Positions 1 through 11,010 are shown, numbered from the stretch's first letter. The stretch: DNA of 64,000 nt from Hofstenia miamia (GCA_004352715.1 SCFE01000016.1:2131669-2195668); one strand, 5' to 3'. Made by a program: numbers and translations. Notes: generated by a model from the letters alone, not told the origin.

Positions 1-394
1 TTCTTTTAGCTAAATTGTTATAATCATAAATTTTTACTTTTTTTGACCTAACCCATTTTTTTTGACAAAATTTTGACTTTTTTTGACTTGCTTGTTCACG
101 ATTCCGACGTTGTTTATTAAATTGATTTCTGAATGTGTTTTTCACTACATTGGTAATTCTTCATTTTAAAACTTTTTTCACATCTTTGCCAGAGACTATG
201 TCATTTAAACCCAAAATTGATTCATCCAAAATCTCATTACTGATATTGCTTAATACATTTTTCAAGGGTGGAATCATTTTCAATGCTAGTGGTATGGCAA
301 TGCGTCTGAGTGTGGTAATTACACCAAAACCTTTTTGACGAGTTATTGCTGTAGGGTTTCTACCACTTGCTTGTTCACTATAATATTGCTCCAT
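1..394 (-). pseudogene. Polinton/Maverick small basic virion-type protein, broken and cut by window edge
   Basis: Reads from an ATG at 394 with start MEQYYSEQASGRNP, followed by a hydrophobic, amphipathic stretch (IAIPLALKMIPPLKNVL) and a motif VSGKDVKK. This layout resembles the small capsid-associated protein (adenovirus pX/pVI-like) that Polintons encode near their integrase; that assignment is from memory of the family, not from a search. The frame hits TGA at 161-163, but the same frame then stays open for 53 more codons to the window edge and is very Lys/Arg-rich (for example QFNKQRRNRE), as expected for the tail of this protein. So TGA looks like a nonsense change inside one gene. It follows the integrase on the same strand. 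The first codons are repeated at 520-573 by an assembly duplication. Confidence 0.5.
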
Positions 395-697
395 ACTGAA
401 TGATTTGACAATTAAACATATAGGCTATTTATACTATTCTATTCTTGTCCATGTACACTTTCTAATTACTCTAGTCAATTCCTGTTGGTAGAATTTTCCT
501 TTAATTATTTCGCCATCANAGTTATTGCTGTAGGGTTTCTACCACTTGCTTGTTCACTATAATATTGCTCCATACTGAATGATTTGACAATTAAACATAT
601 AGGCTATTTATACTATTCTATTCTTGTCCATGTACACTTTCTAATTACTCTAGTCAATTCCTGTTGGTAGAATTTTCCTTTAATTATTTCGCCATCA
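341..697. repeat. Exact 178-bp direct duplication joined by one N
   Basis: Bases 341-518 and 520-697 are identical over 178 bp, separated by a single N at 519. The duplicated block covers the end of the Polinton integrase and the start of the next gene. The exact identity and the N point to two contig ends that overlap but were not merged, not to a biological repeat. Confidence 0.9.
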
Positions 698-1576
698 GCA
701 TCACTACTATTCAACTTTAATTCATATGTAATGGGGATTGTGGGAAACACTTTGTTTATTTTAAAAATCTCTGTTTGAAATTGTGGTGAGTAGCCTTTTC
801 AAAATGTGTAATCAGATTTTGAAATTCTTACCAGATCACCAATGCAAAACAATGGTGGTCAATAAAGCTTATTACTAACAGTCATTAGTTTTCCAATCAG
901 GTGTGGTACATGTTTTTTTCTTACAGAATTTGGAGACATGCCTATTGTACGATTTACTCTGGAATTTAAGACACCAACAATTTGTTGAAGTTTATCTATA
1001 TATTTATAACCCTTGCTAAAGTGTAGATACTTGAATAGAATTTCTTTCAAACTCCTTATTGCTCTTTCTGCACACACCGCTTTCATGTTTGAATTTGTGC
1101 TATATGCTGTTATATTATTTCTATTGCAGAAATCATTAAACACTCCTTTAAATTCTGTTCCCCAATCAACCCAAATCTTTTTCACATTACGCCAGTTATC
1201 AAATTTTTTAAAAGCAGACAACACATGACTAGCAGTTTTATTATACAATGGTTGTACACGAATTTTTTTTGAACAAAATATCATAACAAACAAGCAAGTA
1301 CTTTATCCCTCTATTGTACGATGCTAGACTTTCAACAACTGCTAAATCCATAGTCCATATTTCATCAATGCCAAATGCAAAACCATGTTGACGTGGGAAT
1401 TTTCTTACAGCTGACTTGTGTATAGTGTACATATCATTTGTAGCAACGAAATTTCTTACATTTTCCAGAGTTATTTTTGGGAATTTCAATTTAGCTTTGC
1501 GATACAACTCATAAGCACCTCCAAAACTAGCAGATGATCTTAACGAGGTGTACAACTGGTGCAAGTGTTTATCCAT
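613..1576 (-). pseudogene. Polinton/Maverick-type DDE integrase, frameshifted
   Basis: Retroviral-type integrase of the kind used by Polintons. It starts at MDKHLHQLY (1576), six bases after the stop of the preceding ORF. The N-terminal part has SSASFGGAYELYRKAK and HKSAVRKFPR, then IWTMDLAVVESL with the first catalytic Asp. The second half has WVDWGTEFKG (second Asp) and, about 32 residues on, VCAERAIRSLKEI (catalytic Glu). The two halves are in different frames, with the shift at about 1262-1275 next to an A/T homopolymer. After the stop at 859 the homology continues in other frames with IGDLVRISKS and a TGA before KGYSPQF, the SH3-like C-terminal region, to a final stop at 613. At least one frameshift and one nonsense codon: not functional as assembled. 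Confidence 0.8.
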
Positions 1577-2196
1577 TACAATTAATTCCAAACCATAAGT
1601 TCTTTTCTATTTATAGCTTCATAAACGCGATTATTTTTAACCAGTTGGGTGAGGATTGCATCAATACTTTTTGAAATTGCACGCACACGTTGGTTTAGTC
1701 TTTTGTTTGGTGTTTGCAGTGCGTTTTTGAATTCGGTAAATGATAATGAGCCAGCACTTGTGTAAATTGCATCATTGTGTAGGAGAGCATTTGTATTTGA
1801 ATTGTTTAAAAAGTTTTTTAATTCATCACCAGTTGTGTTATCCTGTTGACATTGTCNCCTCCAAAACTAGCAGATGATCTTAACGAGGTGTACAACTGGT
1901 GCAAGTGTTTATCCATTACAATTAATTCCAAACCATAAGTTCTTTTCTATTTATAGCCTCATAAACGCGATTATTTTTAACAAGTTGGGCGGGGATTGTA
2001 CCAATACTTTTTAAAATTGCACGCACACACTGGTTTAGTCTTTTGTTTGGTGTTTGCAGGGCGTTTTTGAATTCGGTAAATGATAATGAGCCAGCACTCA
2101 TATAAATTGTATCATCATGTAGGAGAGCACTTGTATTTGAACTGTTTAAAAAGTTTTTTAATTCATCACCAGGTGTGTTATCCAGTTGATATTGTC
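1518..2196. repeat. 339-bp direct duplication, diverged, joined by one N
   Basis: Bases 1518-1856 and 1858-2196 are two 339-bp copies of the same Polinton segment with scattered substitutions, separated by N at 1857. Equal length and a single-N join suggest two haplotypes placed in tandem. The copy at 1518-1856 leads into the integrase start; the copy at 1858-2196 is continuous with the upstream ORF. Confidence 0.85.
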
Positions 2197-2643
2197 GTTG
2201 TTGAGTGGGTGTGTGAACAGCATTGCATTTTACTTGTAGATCATCTTGAATGGAAGGAGTTTGTTGTTGTGTGGAATAATGATTACTTGATTTTAGCTGC
2301 ATACTGTCACCACCGATACATTGTTCTTGACAGCAATCTGATGTTAATCTATTGTAATTTTCCAGAGAAATAAGCACCACATTGTATATAATGATTTGAG
2401 ATTTTAATGCGTTTATATATAGTTCATCATAATGCGTAAAAGGCAATTGAAAAATGTTAGTCCATTTGACGTTCTTAGAATTGTAATTTTTTTCGACTTT
2501 GAATGTTTTAATAGCGTGGTCTCTGCATACTGACGGTATTTTAGAAATGTAGTCTTTTCATCANNGGTGGTAATGTTTGTTTTTAACATTATTATCTGAA
2601 AAATGCCAGATGGATTGAATGAATTTACAACGTATTTGGACAA
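1582..2643 (-). pseudogene. Polinton-associated ORF of unknown function, broken
   Basis: Minus-strand coding sequence immediately upstream of the integrase. It contains LPFTHYDELYINALKSQ, a Gln-rich linker, and a C-terminal block GSLSFTEFKNALQTPNKRLNQ ending in KELMVWN, whose stop (1582-1584 in one copy, 1922-1924 in the duplicate) is just before the integrase ATG. A frameshift lies near 2440-2450, where the upstream part (TTLLKHSKSKKITILRTSNG) ends in another frame, and two Ns sit at 2564-2565. I do not recognise the protein. Its place next to the integrase on the same strand suggests a Polinton accessory gene, but this is inference. The 339-bp duplication makes the true length uncertain. 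Confidence 0.5.
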
Positions 2644-2667
2644 ACTGATATATAATGCATGTGAAGT

Positions 2668-3667
2668 NNNNNNNNNNNNNNNNNNNNNNNNNNNNNNNNN
2701 NNNNNNNNNNNNNNNNNNNNNNNNNNNNNNNNNNNNNNNNNNNNNNNNNNNNNNNNNNNNNNNNNNNNNNNNNNNNNNNNNNNNNNNNNNNNNNNNNNNN
2801 NNNNNNNNNNNNNNNNNNNNNNNNNNNNNNNNNNNNNNNNNNNNNNNNNNNNNNNNNNNNNNNNNNNNNNNNNNNNNNNNNNNNNNNNNNNNNNNNNNNN
2901 NNNNNNNNNNNNNNNNNNNNNNNNNNNNNNNNNNNNNNNNNNNNNNNNNNNNNNNNNNNNNNNNNNNNNNNNNNNNNNNNNNNNNNNNNNNNNNNNNNNN
3001 NNNNNNNNNNNNNNNNNNNNNNNNNNNNNNNNNNNNNNNNNNNNNNNNNNNNNNNNNNNNNNNNNNNNNNNNNNNNNNNNNNNNNNNNNNNNNNNNNNNN
3101 NNNNNNNNNNNNNNNNNNNNNNNNNNNNNNNNNNNNNNNNNNNNNNNNNNNNNNNNNNNNNNNNNNNNNNNNNNNNNNNNNNNNNNNNNNNNNNNNNNNN
3201 NNNNNNNNNNNNNNNNNNNNNNNNNNNNNNNNNNNNNNNNNNNNNNNNNNNNNNNNNNNNNNNNNNNNNNNNNNNNNNNNNNNNNNNNNNNNNNNNNNNN
3301 NNNNNNNNNNNNNNNNNNNNNNNNNNNNNNNNNNNNNNNNNNNNNNNNNNNNNNNNNNNNNNNNNNNNNNNNNNNNNNNNNNNNNNNNNNNNNNNNNNNN
3401 NNNNNNNNNNNNNNNNNNNNNNNNNNNNNNNNNNNNNNNNNNNNNNNNNNNNNNNNNNNNNNNNNNNNNNNNNNNNNNNNNNNNNNNNNNNNNNNNNNNN
3501 NNNNNNNNNNNNNNNNNNNNNNNNNNNNNNNNNNNNNNNNNNNNNNNNNNNNNNNNNNNNNNNNNNNNNNNNNNNNNNNNNNNNNNNNNNNNNNNNNNNN
3601 NNNNNNNNNNNNNNNNNNNNNNNNNNNNNNNNNNNNNNNNNNNNNNNNNNNNNNNNNNNNNNNNNNN
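2668..3667. other. Assembly gap, 1000 Ns
   Basis: Exactly 1000 Ns, a placeholder length rather than a measured gap. It hides the 5' flank of the Polinton fragment. From 3668 to about 4050 the sequence is AT-rich with no feature I can identify. Confidence 0.95.
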
Positions 3668-4049
3668 ATATGCCGCTAGACAAACTATTATTGTTTATGA
3701 ATTGCTTTCATTCTTAATGTAATTTTCATACAAACTCAAATAAAGCAAGATAGTTTATAGTATACAAAATTGTTCTATATGCATTCGACAAGTTCATCTA
3801 GTAGTTGCAATACTTTAAATAGGATTAACGGTTTTGTTTGTTTAGACGTAGATGTCAAAATAACTATATCCACTGTTTAGAAAATGCTTATAAAAGCTTT
3901 TATAGGTTGTTATTGATTCATTTTGCCGCGTGCTAAATATTTATGGTAACAGCTTTGCTGGCATTCGATAAGGAATGCTATAATTAATTCCTACAAAGCA
4001 TTTTCTGTTAGCATAAATTGTAAATTTTAATTTTGCTGACAATATAAAT

Positions 4050-4565
4050 TTTCAAATTGATCCGTTAGATGGCTACAACATTTACAAAAATGATGTTCTC
4101 AATTTCTCCATATGTATTGAAGATCAACAAAATCTTTTAAAAGCACGCAATAAGACCATTAATAAGAAATTCAAATTAACTAAGTTAATACCAATACTGC
4201 TATGAAAGAAAACATCTAATATTATAATAAAATAATATAAAGCCAAGCACCATTTCCTAATTAGAATTAATGAACATCTCTCTGGTCATCTAATGTCTGA
4301 AATATGCATGCATCAACATCAGTCAAAAAAGAACAATTTTAATGCAAAAATGAAAACACCAAAAACAAAAATTGCAGGTTTGATTATTAAGACCCATACC
4401 AAAGATCATCTATTAAATAAACCACAAATAAACATGAGCATAATAAATTTATTTTAAGTGCATGCAAATTTAAGCAGAATTTAGTGCAGTTTATTGTAAA
4501 TATTATTCCCACAAATTTCGCAATCTGAAGATGATTCTAGAATAGAAACTGGTTAATATAAATAA

Positions 4566-4566
<1 letters not shown>
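4050..4566 (+). pseudogene. Penelope-like element 3' fragment (GIY-YIG end)
   Basis: Plus-strand remnant of the same PLE family as 27242-28172. It shares RINEHLSGHL (GIY-YIG endonuclease C-terminal part), then about 35 codons later KDHLLNKPQINMSIINLF and a stop, parallel to the other copy. After the stop both copies have AAGTGCATGCAAA and then a conserved stem-loop: here CTGAAGA at 4526, a self-complementary ATTCTAGAAT and GAAAC. The fragment runs into (TA)n. Codons upstream of RINEHL are not recognisable, so it is 5' truncated and decayed. The hammerhead-like core is present but the flanking stem I pairs poorly. Confidence 0.6.
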
Positions 4567-4606
<40 letters not shown>

Positions 4607-4932
4607 NNNNNNNNNNNNNNNNNNNNNNNNNNNNNNNNNNNNNNNNNNNNNNNNNNNNNNNNNNNNNNNNNNNNNNNNNNNNNNNNNNNNNNNNNNNNNN
4701 NNNNNNNNNNNNNNNNNNNNNNNNNNNNNNNNNNNNNNNNNNNNNNNNNNNNNNNNNNNNNNNNNNNNNNNNNNNNNNNNNNNNNNNNNNNNNNNNNNNN
4801 NNNNNNNNNNNNNNNNNNNNNNNNNNNNNNNNNNNNNNNNNNNNNNNNNNNNNNNNNNNNNNNNNNNNNNNNNNNNNNNNNNNNNNNNNNNNNNNNNNNN
4901 NNNNNNNNNNNNNNNNNNNNNTATATATATAT
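4567..4932. repeat. (TA)n microsatellite with 315-N gap
   Basis: Alternating TA on both sides of Ns at 4607-4921. It abuts the 3' end of the PLE fragment. Confidence 0.9.
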
Positions 4933-5067
4933 AAGCATATTGAGGTTTTCCAACAATTAAAATTTTAAGACTGTCGAATGATTTCAAATGAACTTTAACA
5001 TTCATTTGATTGTGCATTATATTTTTTACTCCGCTTAGAAAAAAATCCTATTTATTAATGATCTTTC

Positions 5068-5790
5068 TTGGAATATCGTTTCTGTTGTATGGTGGGTGAT
5101 CAAAAACCTCCCAGCGGAAATCGTTCAGAAAGGCTTCTGTTCGGGCAGCTGCATGGAGCCTTGCGCTGTCATGAGAAGCACAACACATGTGGTCAGCTTT
5201 CCACTTTGCTTGTTTTGGATCGCTCACTGGAGGTCTTTGAGGGTTTCATAGTAAGCCTCTGGGTTGTTCGTGTATCCTGGTGGCATGAAATCGACCAAAA
5301 GAATGCCCCTGAGGTTCCAAGTTGTCATCTTCTTCCTATTCAAGAACGTTTGCTTGAATTTTGTGAGTTTGTTTGGCGAGTGAAGATGCATTCATTGCGC
5401 AGACGCGTCCTGAACTGACGAACGGAATCCAAGTCTCTTCCACAGTCACAATCTAACCTAATTTCTTCATGATCACTCGAAATAATGCACTTCTTGAAAT
5501 CTCTGGGAAATCATCACTGTGCTCTGAAATATGAAACGACACCTTAACTACGTCATCAAGTTTCTGCATGAGTTTATCAGTAAACTGTGAAAGCCGTCCA
5601 CACTCCTCCTCATCATGCACCTCAGGCCATCGATTCTTGAACTTCCTGCACAATTCCTGCACTGATCCATCGCTCATGACTCCATCTCCATACACTAGAC
5701 ACAGCCAACAATGAATCTCAGCCGCGGTGTTGCGTTCTGCACACAGAAAGTGGACGACCAAGCGAATCTCACAGCTGGCAGATGCAATAA
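5068..5790 (-). pseudogene. mariner transposase pseudogene
   Basis: Minus-strand remnant of a mariner (Tc1/mariner superfamily) transposase. The N-terminal part has ASCEIRLVVHFLCAERNTAA and VYGDGVMSDGSVQELCRKFK, followed by VHDEEECGRLSQ and FPEISRSALFRVIMKKLG, the paired helix-turn-helix region of mariners. Downstream, in other frames, are VTVEETW (first catalytic position, Asp expected), GILLVDFMPPG, AIQNKQ and remnants of the DNA-binding/catalytic block with HDxxR-like residues altered (LMTAQGS). Several stops and frame changes make it inactive. No terminal inverted repeats were found. 4933-5067 is AT-rich sequence without features. Confidence 0.75.
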
Positions 5791-6229
5791 TAGGGAGGTC
5801 TGTTATAAATGGTGCATGCGCAGAACTGAAGAAGTCTAATGAACTGCCACGATGCGTGAAGGTAGTTCACATTGCCATGCTGCTGTGATTGGTTGAATTC
5901 CAATGAAAGACAATTGGAAGTAAATTTTAAAATCGCCCTTGCATATTGCAAAATAGAGTCACTGTATGACTGTAAATTTTCAAAGTTTACAATAAATAAA
6001 CGATTGTTTTGAATAAATCAAACTTGAACCATTAGTACAACATATTTGTAAACTTATTCATATAGTTTTACTGCAACCTAAACCAGAGAATCTTTCAGAA
6101 TGGCCAAAAAAGCAGAAAAATAATAATTTGCTAAAATATTGGTATTATTTTTACGAATCAGAGCTTTGAAATATATCATTGTAACTATCAAAAGCTTTAG
6201 GAGAATACATAATTCAAGTTTTTAAAGGG
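5791..6229. other. Unannotated spacer
   Basis: AT-rich interval between the mariner pseudogene and the next LINE. I see no coding homology or repeat structure. Confidence 0.5.
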
Positions 6230-7141
6230 AAATATTGGTTATCAATGTGTTAAATATGGGAAAAATTCATCAGAACTCCTATCTGTTTGTGCTGGGGTAC
6301 AATAAGGTCCTATATTTACTTTTGCAACAAATGAAATATCAAGCTTTAACACAGGATTAAAAAATTCCAAATACTCAGATGACACTAAAATTATTGCTAA
6401 AATTTTTTCAAAGAGCTGTCATGAAGATTATTTAGACAATGAAATTTCTTGAAGAAAGATTTGTAGCTTAATCCTGCTAAATCAGTAGAATTCAATTGCA
6501 TACATAACAACATGTGAAATGATGCCCTCATACATATTGCTAATTTACCACTCAAGATTGATTGCCAAAGAGTACTCAAGGCAAACTTCACGAAATATTA
6601 GGGCATAATAATGAATTATAAGTTGAACTGGAGTGAACATTTAAGCCAGTTAATCAGTGCATTATATGCAACTGTTAAAGAGATATCATGAAAATTGTCT
6701 TTCATAATCCATGATAGGGCTATGTTAATCTTTAATGCTTACATCAGGACAAAACTGTTATATTATTCAGTAGTATGGGCACCCGGACAAAGAACCAAAC
6801 TCTCAAAACCTACCAGGCTATTTACCAAACTGTCCAAATTAGATTCTGATCTCCTTAAATGTGATATAAATCAAAGCTATGAAGGTATGTTTAGAAAAGC
6901 AATTAAATGTATACAAAGTGATGAACGCAAACCAATGAATGGAAGGTTAAGTACGTCCTTCAGCCCTTGCGGAAAAATGAAGTAAGCAAGAAGATTCAAC
7001 GAATTGTATAGAAAGAATTTTATCCCTCAGGCTTGCAAGTTTCTAAACCATGAAAACTTTAAACCAAAAATCTTGTAGCTAGTTTTATTTTTGTATTTTC
7101 TTTCCTATTAACATTTTATATATGTACAGGAAATAAAGCCT
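6230..7141 (+). pseudogene. Non-LTR retrotransposon (CR1/L2-like) RT C-terminal relic
   Basis: Plus-strand remnant of a LINE reverse transcriptase. Near 6285-6400 are CGVQQGPIFTF and YSDDTKIIAKIF, matching the GVPQGSVLGPLLF and YADDTKL boxes. Then come NWSEHLSQLISALYAT and IRTKLLYYSVVWAPG, typical of the thumb region and C-terminal part, and FNELYRKNFIPQ near the end. Many stops and frame changes; 5' truncated. The 3' UTR ends in AATAAAGCC followed by the TTA tract at 7142, a microsatellite tail usual for this LINE group. That tail is where the R4-like LINE is inserted. Confidence 0.7.
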
Positions 7142-7158
7142 TTATTATTATTATTATC
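7142..7158. repeat. (TTA)n tract at LINE-LINE junction
   Basis: Short TTA run lying at the 3' end of both the plus-strand LINE ending at 7141 and the minus-strand R4-like LINE beginning at 10240. Its counterpart is the long (ATT)n at 10241-10327. Confidence 0.8.
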
Positions 7159-10100
7159 ATTATATCATTACTTCTCACAGCTTCATGCTGGTATCCCTTT
7201 TAGGTCAGAGAACTCACCAGTTCTCAGCGAGTCTGAGAGCTTTCTCAAGACTCTAGCTGTACCTAGCAATGCTGCCTTCTGTGCTACCACTCCCCCCCCC
7301 TCTACTTTGGTACTCCCAACTTCTCCAAGTATCTCTTATGCTTCTTATTCACTGCTCCAAGTGCTCCTACAACTACCAGGACTACTTCAACTTTCTTCAA
7401 CTTCCACAGCCTTTCTATTTCCTCAGCCAACTCACTATACTTGTCTATCTCCTCTTTCTCCTTTCTTCTACATTCCTGTCCTTTGGTACTGCTATGTCTA
7501 TCACTGTTCCCAATCTTTTATCTTTGTCTACCACTACTATGTCTGGCCTCCTTGCTTCTATCACCTTGCTTGTCCATATGTATATTATCCTTCTCATTTA
7601 CTATGACGCTCTGTGGCTTGTGCTCATACCACTTCTGCTTCTAACCCATGCTGCCTTACTCAAACTCCAGTGCACCATTCTTCTCACCTTGTCATGCCTG
7701 AACTTACACTCATTCTGTGTCAACTTCTCACACCCTGCTATCAGATGATCTACTGTCTCCGCCTCTTTCTTACATAGCCTACACTAATCACTTACTTCCA
7801 CTCTTCTGTCTATATGCTTCTTCACCCAGTTTTTTCTTATTGCTTGCTCCTGTGCTGCCATTATCAATGCTTCCGTTTCTCTTTTAAGTCCTGCTTTTCT
7901 TAACCACTTGTTCCTCTCTTCTCTGTGACACTTTTCTGTGTTCCTCCAGTATTCTCCATGCATTGCCTTCGCCTATACCTTGTTTGTCTCTCTGTTTCCA
8001 TCCTGCTCATGTATGCTGTCTTTCTTTCACTTTCAGTTCTTATCTTCCTTAACTCCTTAGTGACCTCCAGTATTGACCCTTTAGGTTTTGCTTCTACGTA
8101 TTCCTTTAGCCCTAGTGCTTCTGCTTCTACAGTTTCCTCCACACTTAGCAGCCCTTTCCCTCCCTTATGCCTTGCCCTGTACAGCCTATCTACATCTCAA
8201 TTTAAGTTGAATGCTCTCTCTGCTGCTAGTATCTTCCTTGTCTCCCTGTCTAATTCCCTCAGTTCATTCTTGTTCCCACTAACTATTCCTGCCGAATATC
8301 TCAACACTGATATCCCCATGTATTAATTGCTTTTATACTATTCTGCCCATTCAATGCTTACTTCTGTAGTAGCTTCCTTACTCTCCTCTTGTATTCTTTC
8401 CTGATCCAAACTCCAACCCTGAATCTCTGCTTGCCTTTTCCAATGTCTCCACTTGCTTCTGCAACATCTTCCTTCAACTAGCATACATCTTCAGGTCGTC
8501 CATGTACTATAGGTGACTCGCTGCTCTACCATTCTTCTCCAGCTTATACCCTATGCCTTTAACTTTTCTGTGATAGGGATTCGGCTAACTACAAACAGTA
8601 GTGGTGCTAAGCTGTCTCCCTGGAATATGCCTCGCCTAAACCACATACTGTGCCCGTCTATCTCAGTCTGCCACTTTCCCATCTCCCTCTCTAGAAACTC
8701 CATTGGCCTCTAGCATCCTCAATACCCACCTATGTGATATGCAGTCATACGCCTTCCAGTAGTCTATCCATGCCATTGCTAAGTTTCTCTTAACTTCTAC
8801 TACAATTCTCCACTACTGCCTTGTTTATTAACAACTAATCTTTGCATCCTGCATCCTTTCTGCTCCTCTGGTATCAACCTGTTCTGTTGTAAGTAACATG
8901 CCAGCCTACTTGAAATCACAGAAGTTAGCAATTTCCAAGTTGTTGGCAGACATGTTATTTGCCTGAAGTTGCTTGCCTCACTGCCTGTCTTTGGGTCCTA
9001 TCAAAAATGTCCTTCCCACTACCATCCACTCTAGACACCCACTCACCACACACTCCTCTCTCATGAACACTTGTGAACTTCTTCAGCCAATGCCCATGTA
9101 CCTCATCTCTGCCTGGCGCCTTCCAATCCTTCATCTTCTTTAGAGCTTCCTTTAGCTTTGCCATTGTGATTACTTCTTGTTGTCTGAACCCCTTCTGCAT
9201 CTGCTCACTCTCTATCGCTGGTCACTCACTTCACCATATATTCTCCCAGAACCTTACTGCATCTTCGCCTGCTCTAGTTTTTTTGTAGAATCTTCCTTCT
9301 TGAGTAGCAAACTTCATATTGTCTCTTGCCTGCTTTCCACTTGCCCTATATTTTCTCAGTTTCTCAGCTTCTGCGACTAATCTCTGCTTAAGCTCTTCTC
9401 TATAGTCTTTCCCTTACCTACCCTGCACCTGTCCTGTACCGCCTTACTTGTCCTGATCTTCCCTATTTGCTGCCTAATCTTTGCAATCCTTCTCTCCCAT
9501 GCTGGCTTTCTGTCTCTCTTATCTTCTTGTCGTCTTTTATTCTTCATGTCTATGCCTACATTTTTCAGCACCTCCCATGCTCCTGCATACACTAATCTGT
9601 TTATCTCTGTTTCAGTCTTAGCATCTATCCTTTCTAATACTTTGTTAACCTTTGCTGTTTCTACTGCTAACTTGCTTCTCTTAATGCCTCTTGGTACTGG
9701 CAACCTACTTCTGTCTTCTATATCTTTCTTCATTCTTTCCTTGATTGTTGTCTCTGTTTCTACATCCACGGTTTCTGCTGCTTCATTGTCTTTTTACTTC
9801 GTCTGCTTAGCTCTTCTTTTTCCCTTATTCTCATCCAGCTTCAACTTTCTGACCTGACCTGCAAGCCTCTGCTCTGTAACATCTAATCCTGTTTCTTCTT
9901 TTTTCCATTCTTCCAACATTCTCTTCATATAACCCCTCTCATCTGGTCTGCTTCTTCTGTAACACTCCAATGCTATCCTGTTCTGCTCATCTGTCCACTT
10001 GTGCCGTTGTCCATTGGTCTGTGTGAATCCTATACTGCCACTTCTCGAGTCCACACTCCCGATTGTGGAGTCCGCCTGTTGACCGGAGATTCTTCGCACC

Positions 10101-10240
10101 CTCTGACCATTTAAGGCCTGCCGGGGACTGAGGGCCTTTTCTTTTCGTTTCACTTTCATTGAAGTTAGGGTCGGGGTCGGGCTCGAACCCGGGTCCCACC
10201 AGTCCCAGTCTAGCCTTCTACCCCTTGGCCACTGGGGCCC
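7159..10240 (-). pseudogene. R4/Dong-like non-LTR retrotransposon with restriction-like endonuclease, near full length, decayed
   Basis: Minus-strand LINE of about 3.1 kb. In order: N-terminal Myb-like region (HKWTDEQNRIALECYRRS at ~10000, RGYMKRMLEEWK, VTEQRLAGQ); a linker; RT with WKAPGRDEVHGHWLKKF (~9090-9130), RRGIFQGDSLAPLLF (~8610-8640) and the catalytic box YMDDLKMYA (plus-strand 8495-8506 encodes YMDD); thumb with SAGI and RELDRETRKIL; zinc knuckle CRLC-(x)n-HLIAGC near 7735-7790; and a restriction-like endonuclease motif RPDIVVVDKDK...DIA near 7500-7555. An N-terminal DNA-binding region, RT and C-terminal RLE are diagnostic of the R2/R4/NeSL group. Multiple stops and frameshifts make it dead. 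It is flanked by TTA/ATT microsatellites, the target type known for Dong-like elements. Confidence 0.85.
10168..10240 (-). promoter_or_regulatory. tRNA-like A-box/B-box sequence at LINE 5' end
   Basis: The first ~70 bases of the R4-like LINE (reading minus from 10240) are GC-rich, unlike the surroundings, and contain TGGCCAAGGGG (10231-10221), matching a pol III A box, and GGTTCGAGCCC (10189-10179), matching a B box. Their starts are 42 bases apart, close to the A-to-B spacing inside a tRNA. The first seven bases GGGCCCC could be an acceptor-strand remnant, but no matching 3' acceptor strand follows, so this is not an intact tRNA gene. It could be an internal promoter or a captured tRNA/SINE head. 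Confidence 0.45.
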
Positions 10241-10246
10241 ATTATT

Positions 10247-10327
<81 letters not shown>
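10241..10327. repeat. (ATT)n microsatellite
   Basis: About 29 ATT units with one interruption (ATTTTTATT). It lies directly at the 5' boundary of the R4-like LINE. Confidence 0.95.
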
Positions 10328-10329
<2 letters not shown>

Positions 10330-10479
10330 GCCATTCACAATTTTGTTCCATCTTGTGAAATGTCATTATTCTAAATGATGTGATCGATTTCTCATTAAAA
10401 CGGTTTGCCCAGTTTCTCAACGAATTTGGAAAATGTCGAAATTTCTGTATGCAGTAAATCTTGTACTACACCTGTCTTT

Positions 10480-11010
10480 CTTTGAAAAGGAAAAACGTGC
10501 TAATGTTTACGATACGACTAACATCCACAAACAACTGTAAATAATCAAAGTTTCTTACATGTTCTCATTAGTCCTACTGCATGTGAGTCTTGGTTAGTGC
10601 TGTGTAGAGTTATTGAGAATGTGAATTCTGCTTTAGTTTGACCAAATTTGGATCATACTATAAAAAAACTTGCTATTTCATGGGTGAAAGCTTTATATTT
10701 GGCATCGGATGGCGCGCAATACATGAGTAAGATTGGATCAGTCCTAGAATGCCTTCATCTAAACTAACGCACCATAATGTTCACTTACTTCACAATTGCG
10801 CTGAAAGGGTTCTTGCCTCATATCAATCTGTTGACAACATCATTGCAAAAACGTCTGCAACAATGAGAAAACAAATCCGACGTAATGAATTACTAAAAAT
10901 GGGCTGTCAATTCCAACTCATCCCAATATTACTCACTGGGGAAGTTGGTTGTAAGCTGCAATATGTTACTCCCAGTAACTAAACACTGTGAAAAACATTG
11001 CCAGAATGTG
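10480..11010 (+). pseudogene. hAT-type transposase relic (DUF659-like region)
   Basis: Plus-strand frames carry ALYLASDGAQYMSKIGSVL near 10710, then LTHHNVHLLHNCAERVLASY, VDNIIAKTSATMRKQIRR and a short downstream match. This order (lasDaa-yM, H-x-HLLHN, vn-lIa-k) is that of the central catalytic region of hAT-family transposases with a DUF659 segment, as I recall it. Frames change at about 10750, no BED finger or C-terminal dimerisation region is visible, and no terminal repeats were found. 11011-11443 shows nothing further. Confidence 0.5.

Noticed and set aside
2603-3722. Long open frames across 2668-3667 on both strands
   Set aside because: They consist of translated Ns in an assembly gap.
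4526-4570. Second functional hammerhead at the PLE end
   Set aside because: The core CTGAAGA and GAAAC are present, but stem I pairs only weakly, so it is more likely a decayed copy.
7269-9857. Several Leu/Ser/Pro-rich plus-strand frames
   Set aside because: Antisense shadows of the R4-like LINE, whose minus-strand frames show RT and endonuclease motifs.
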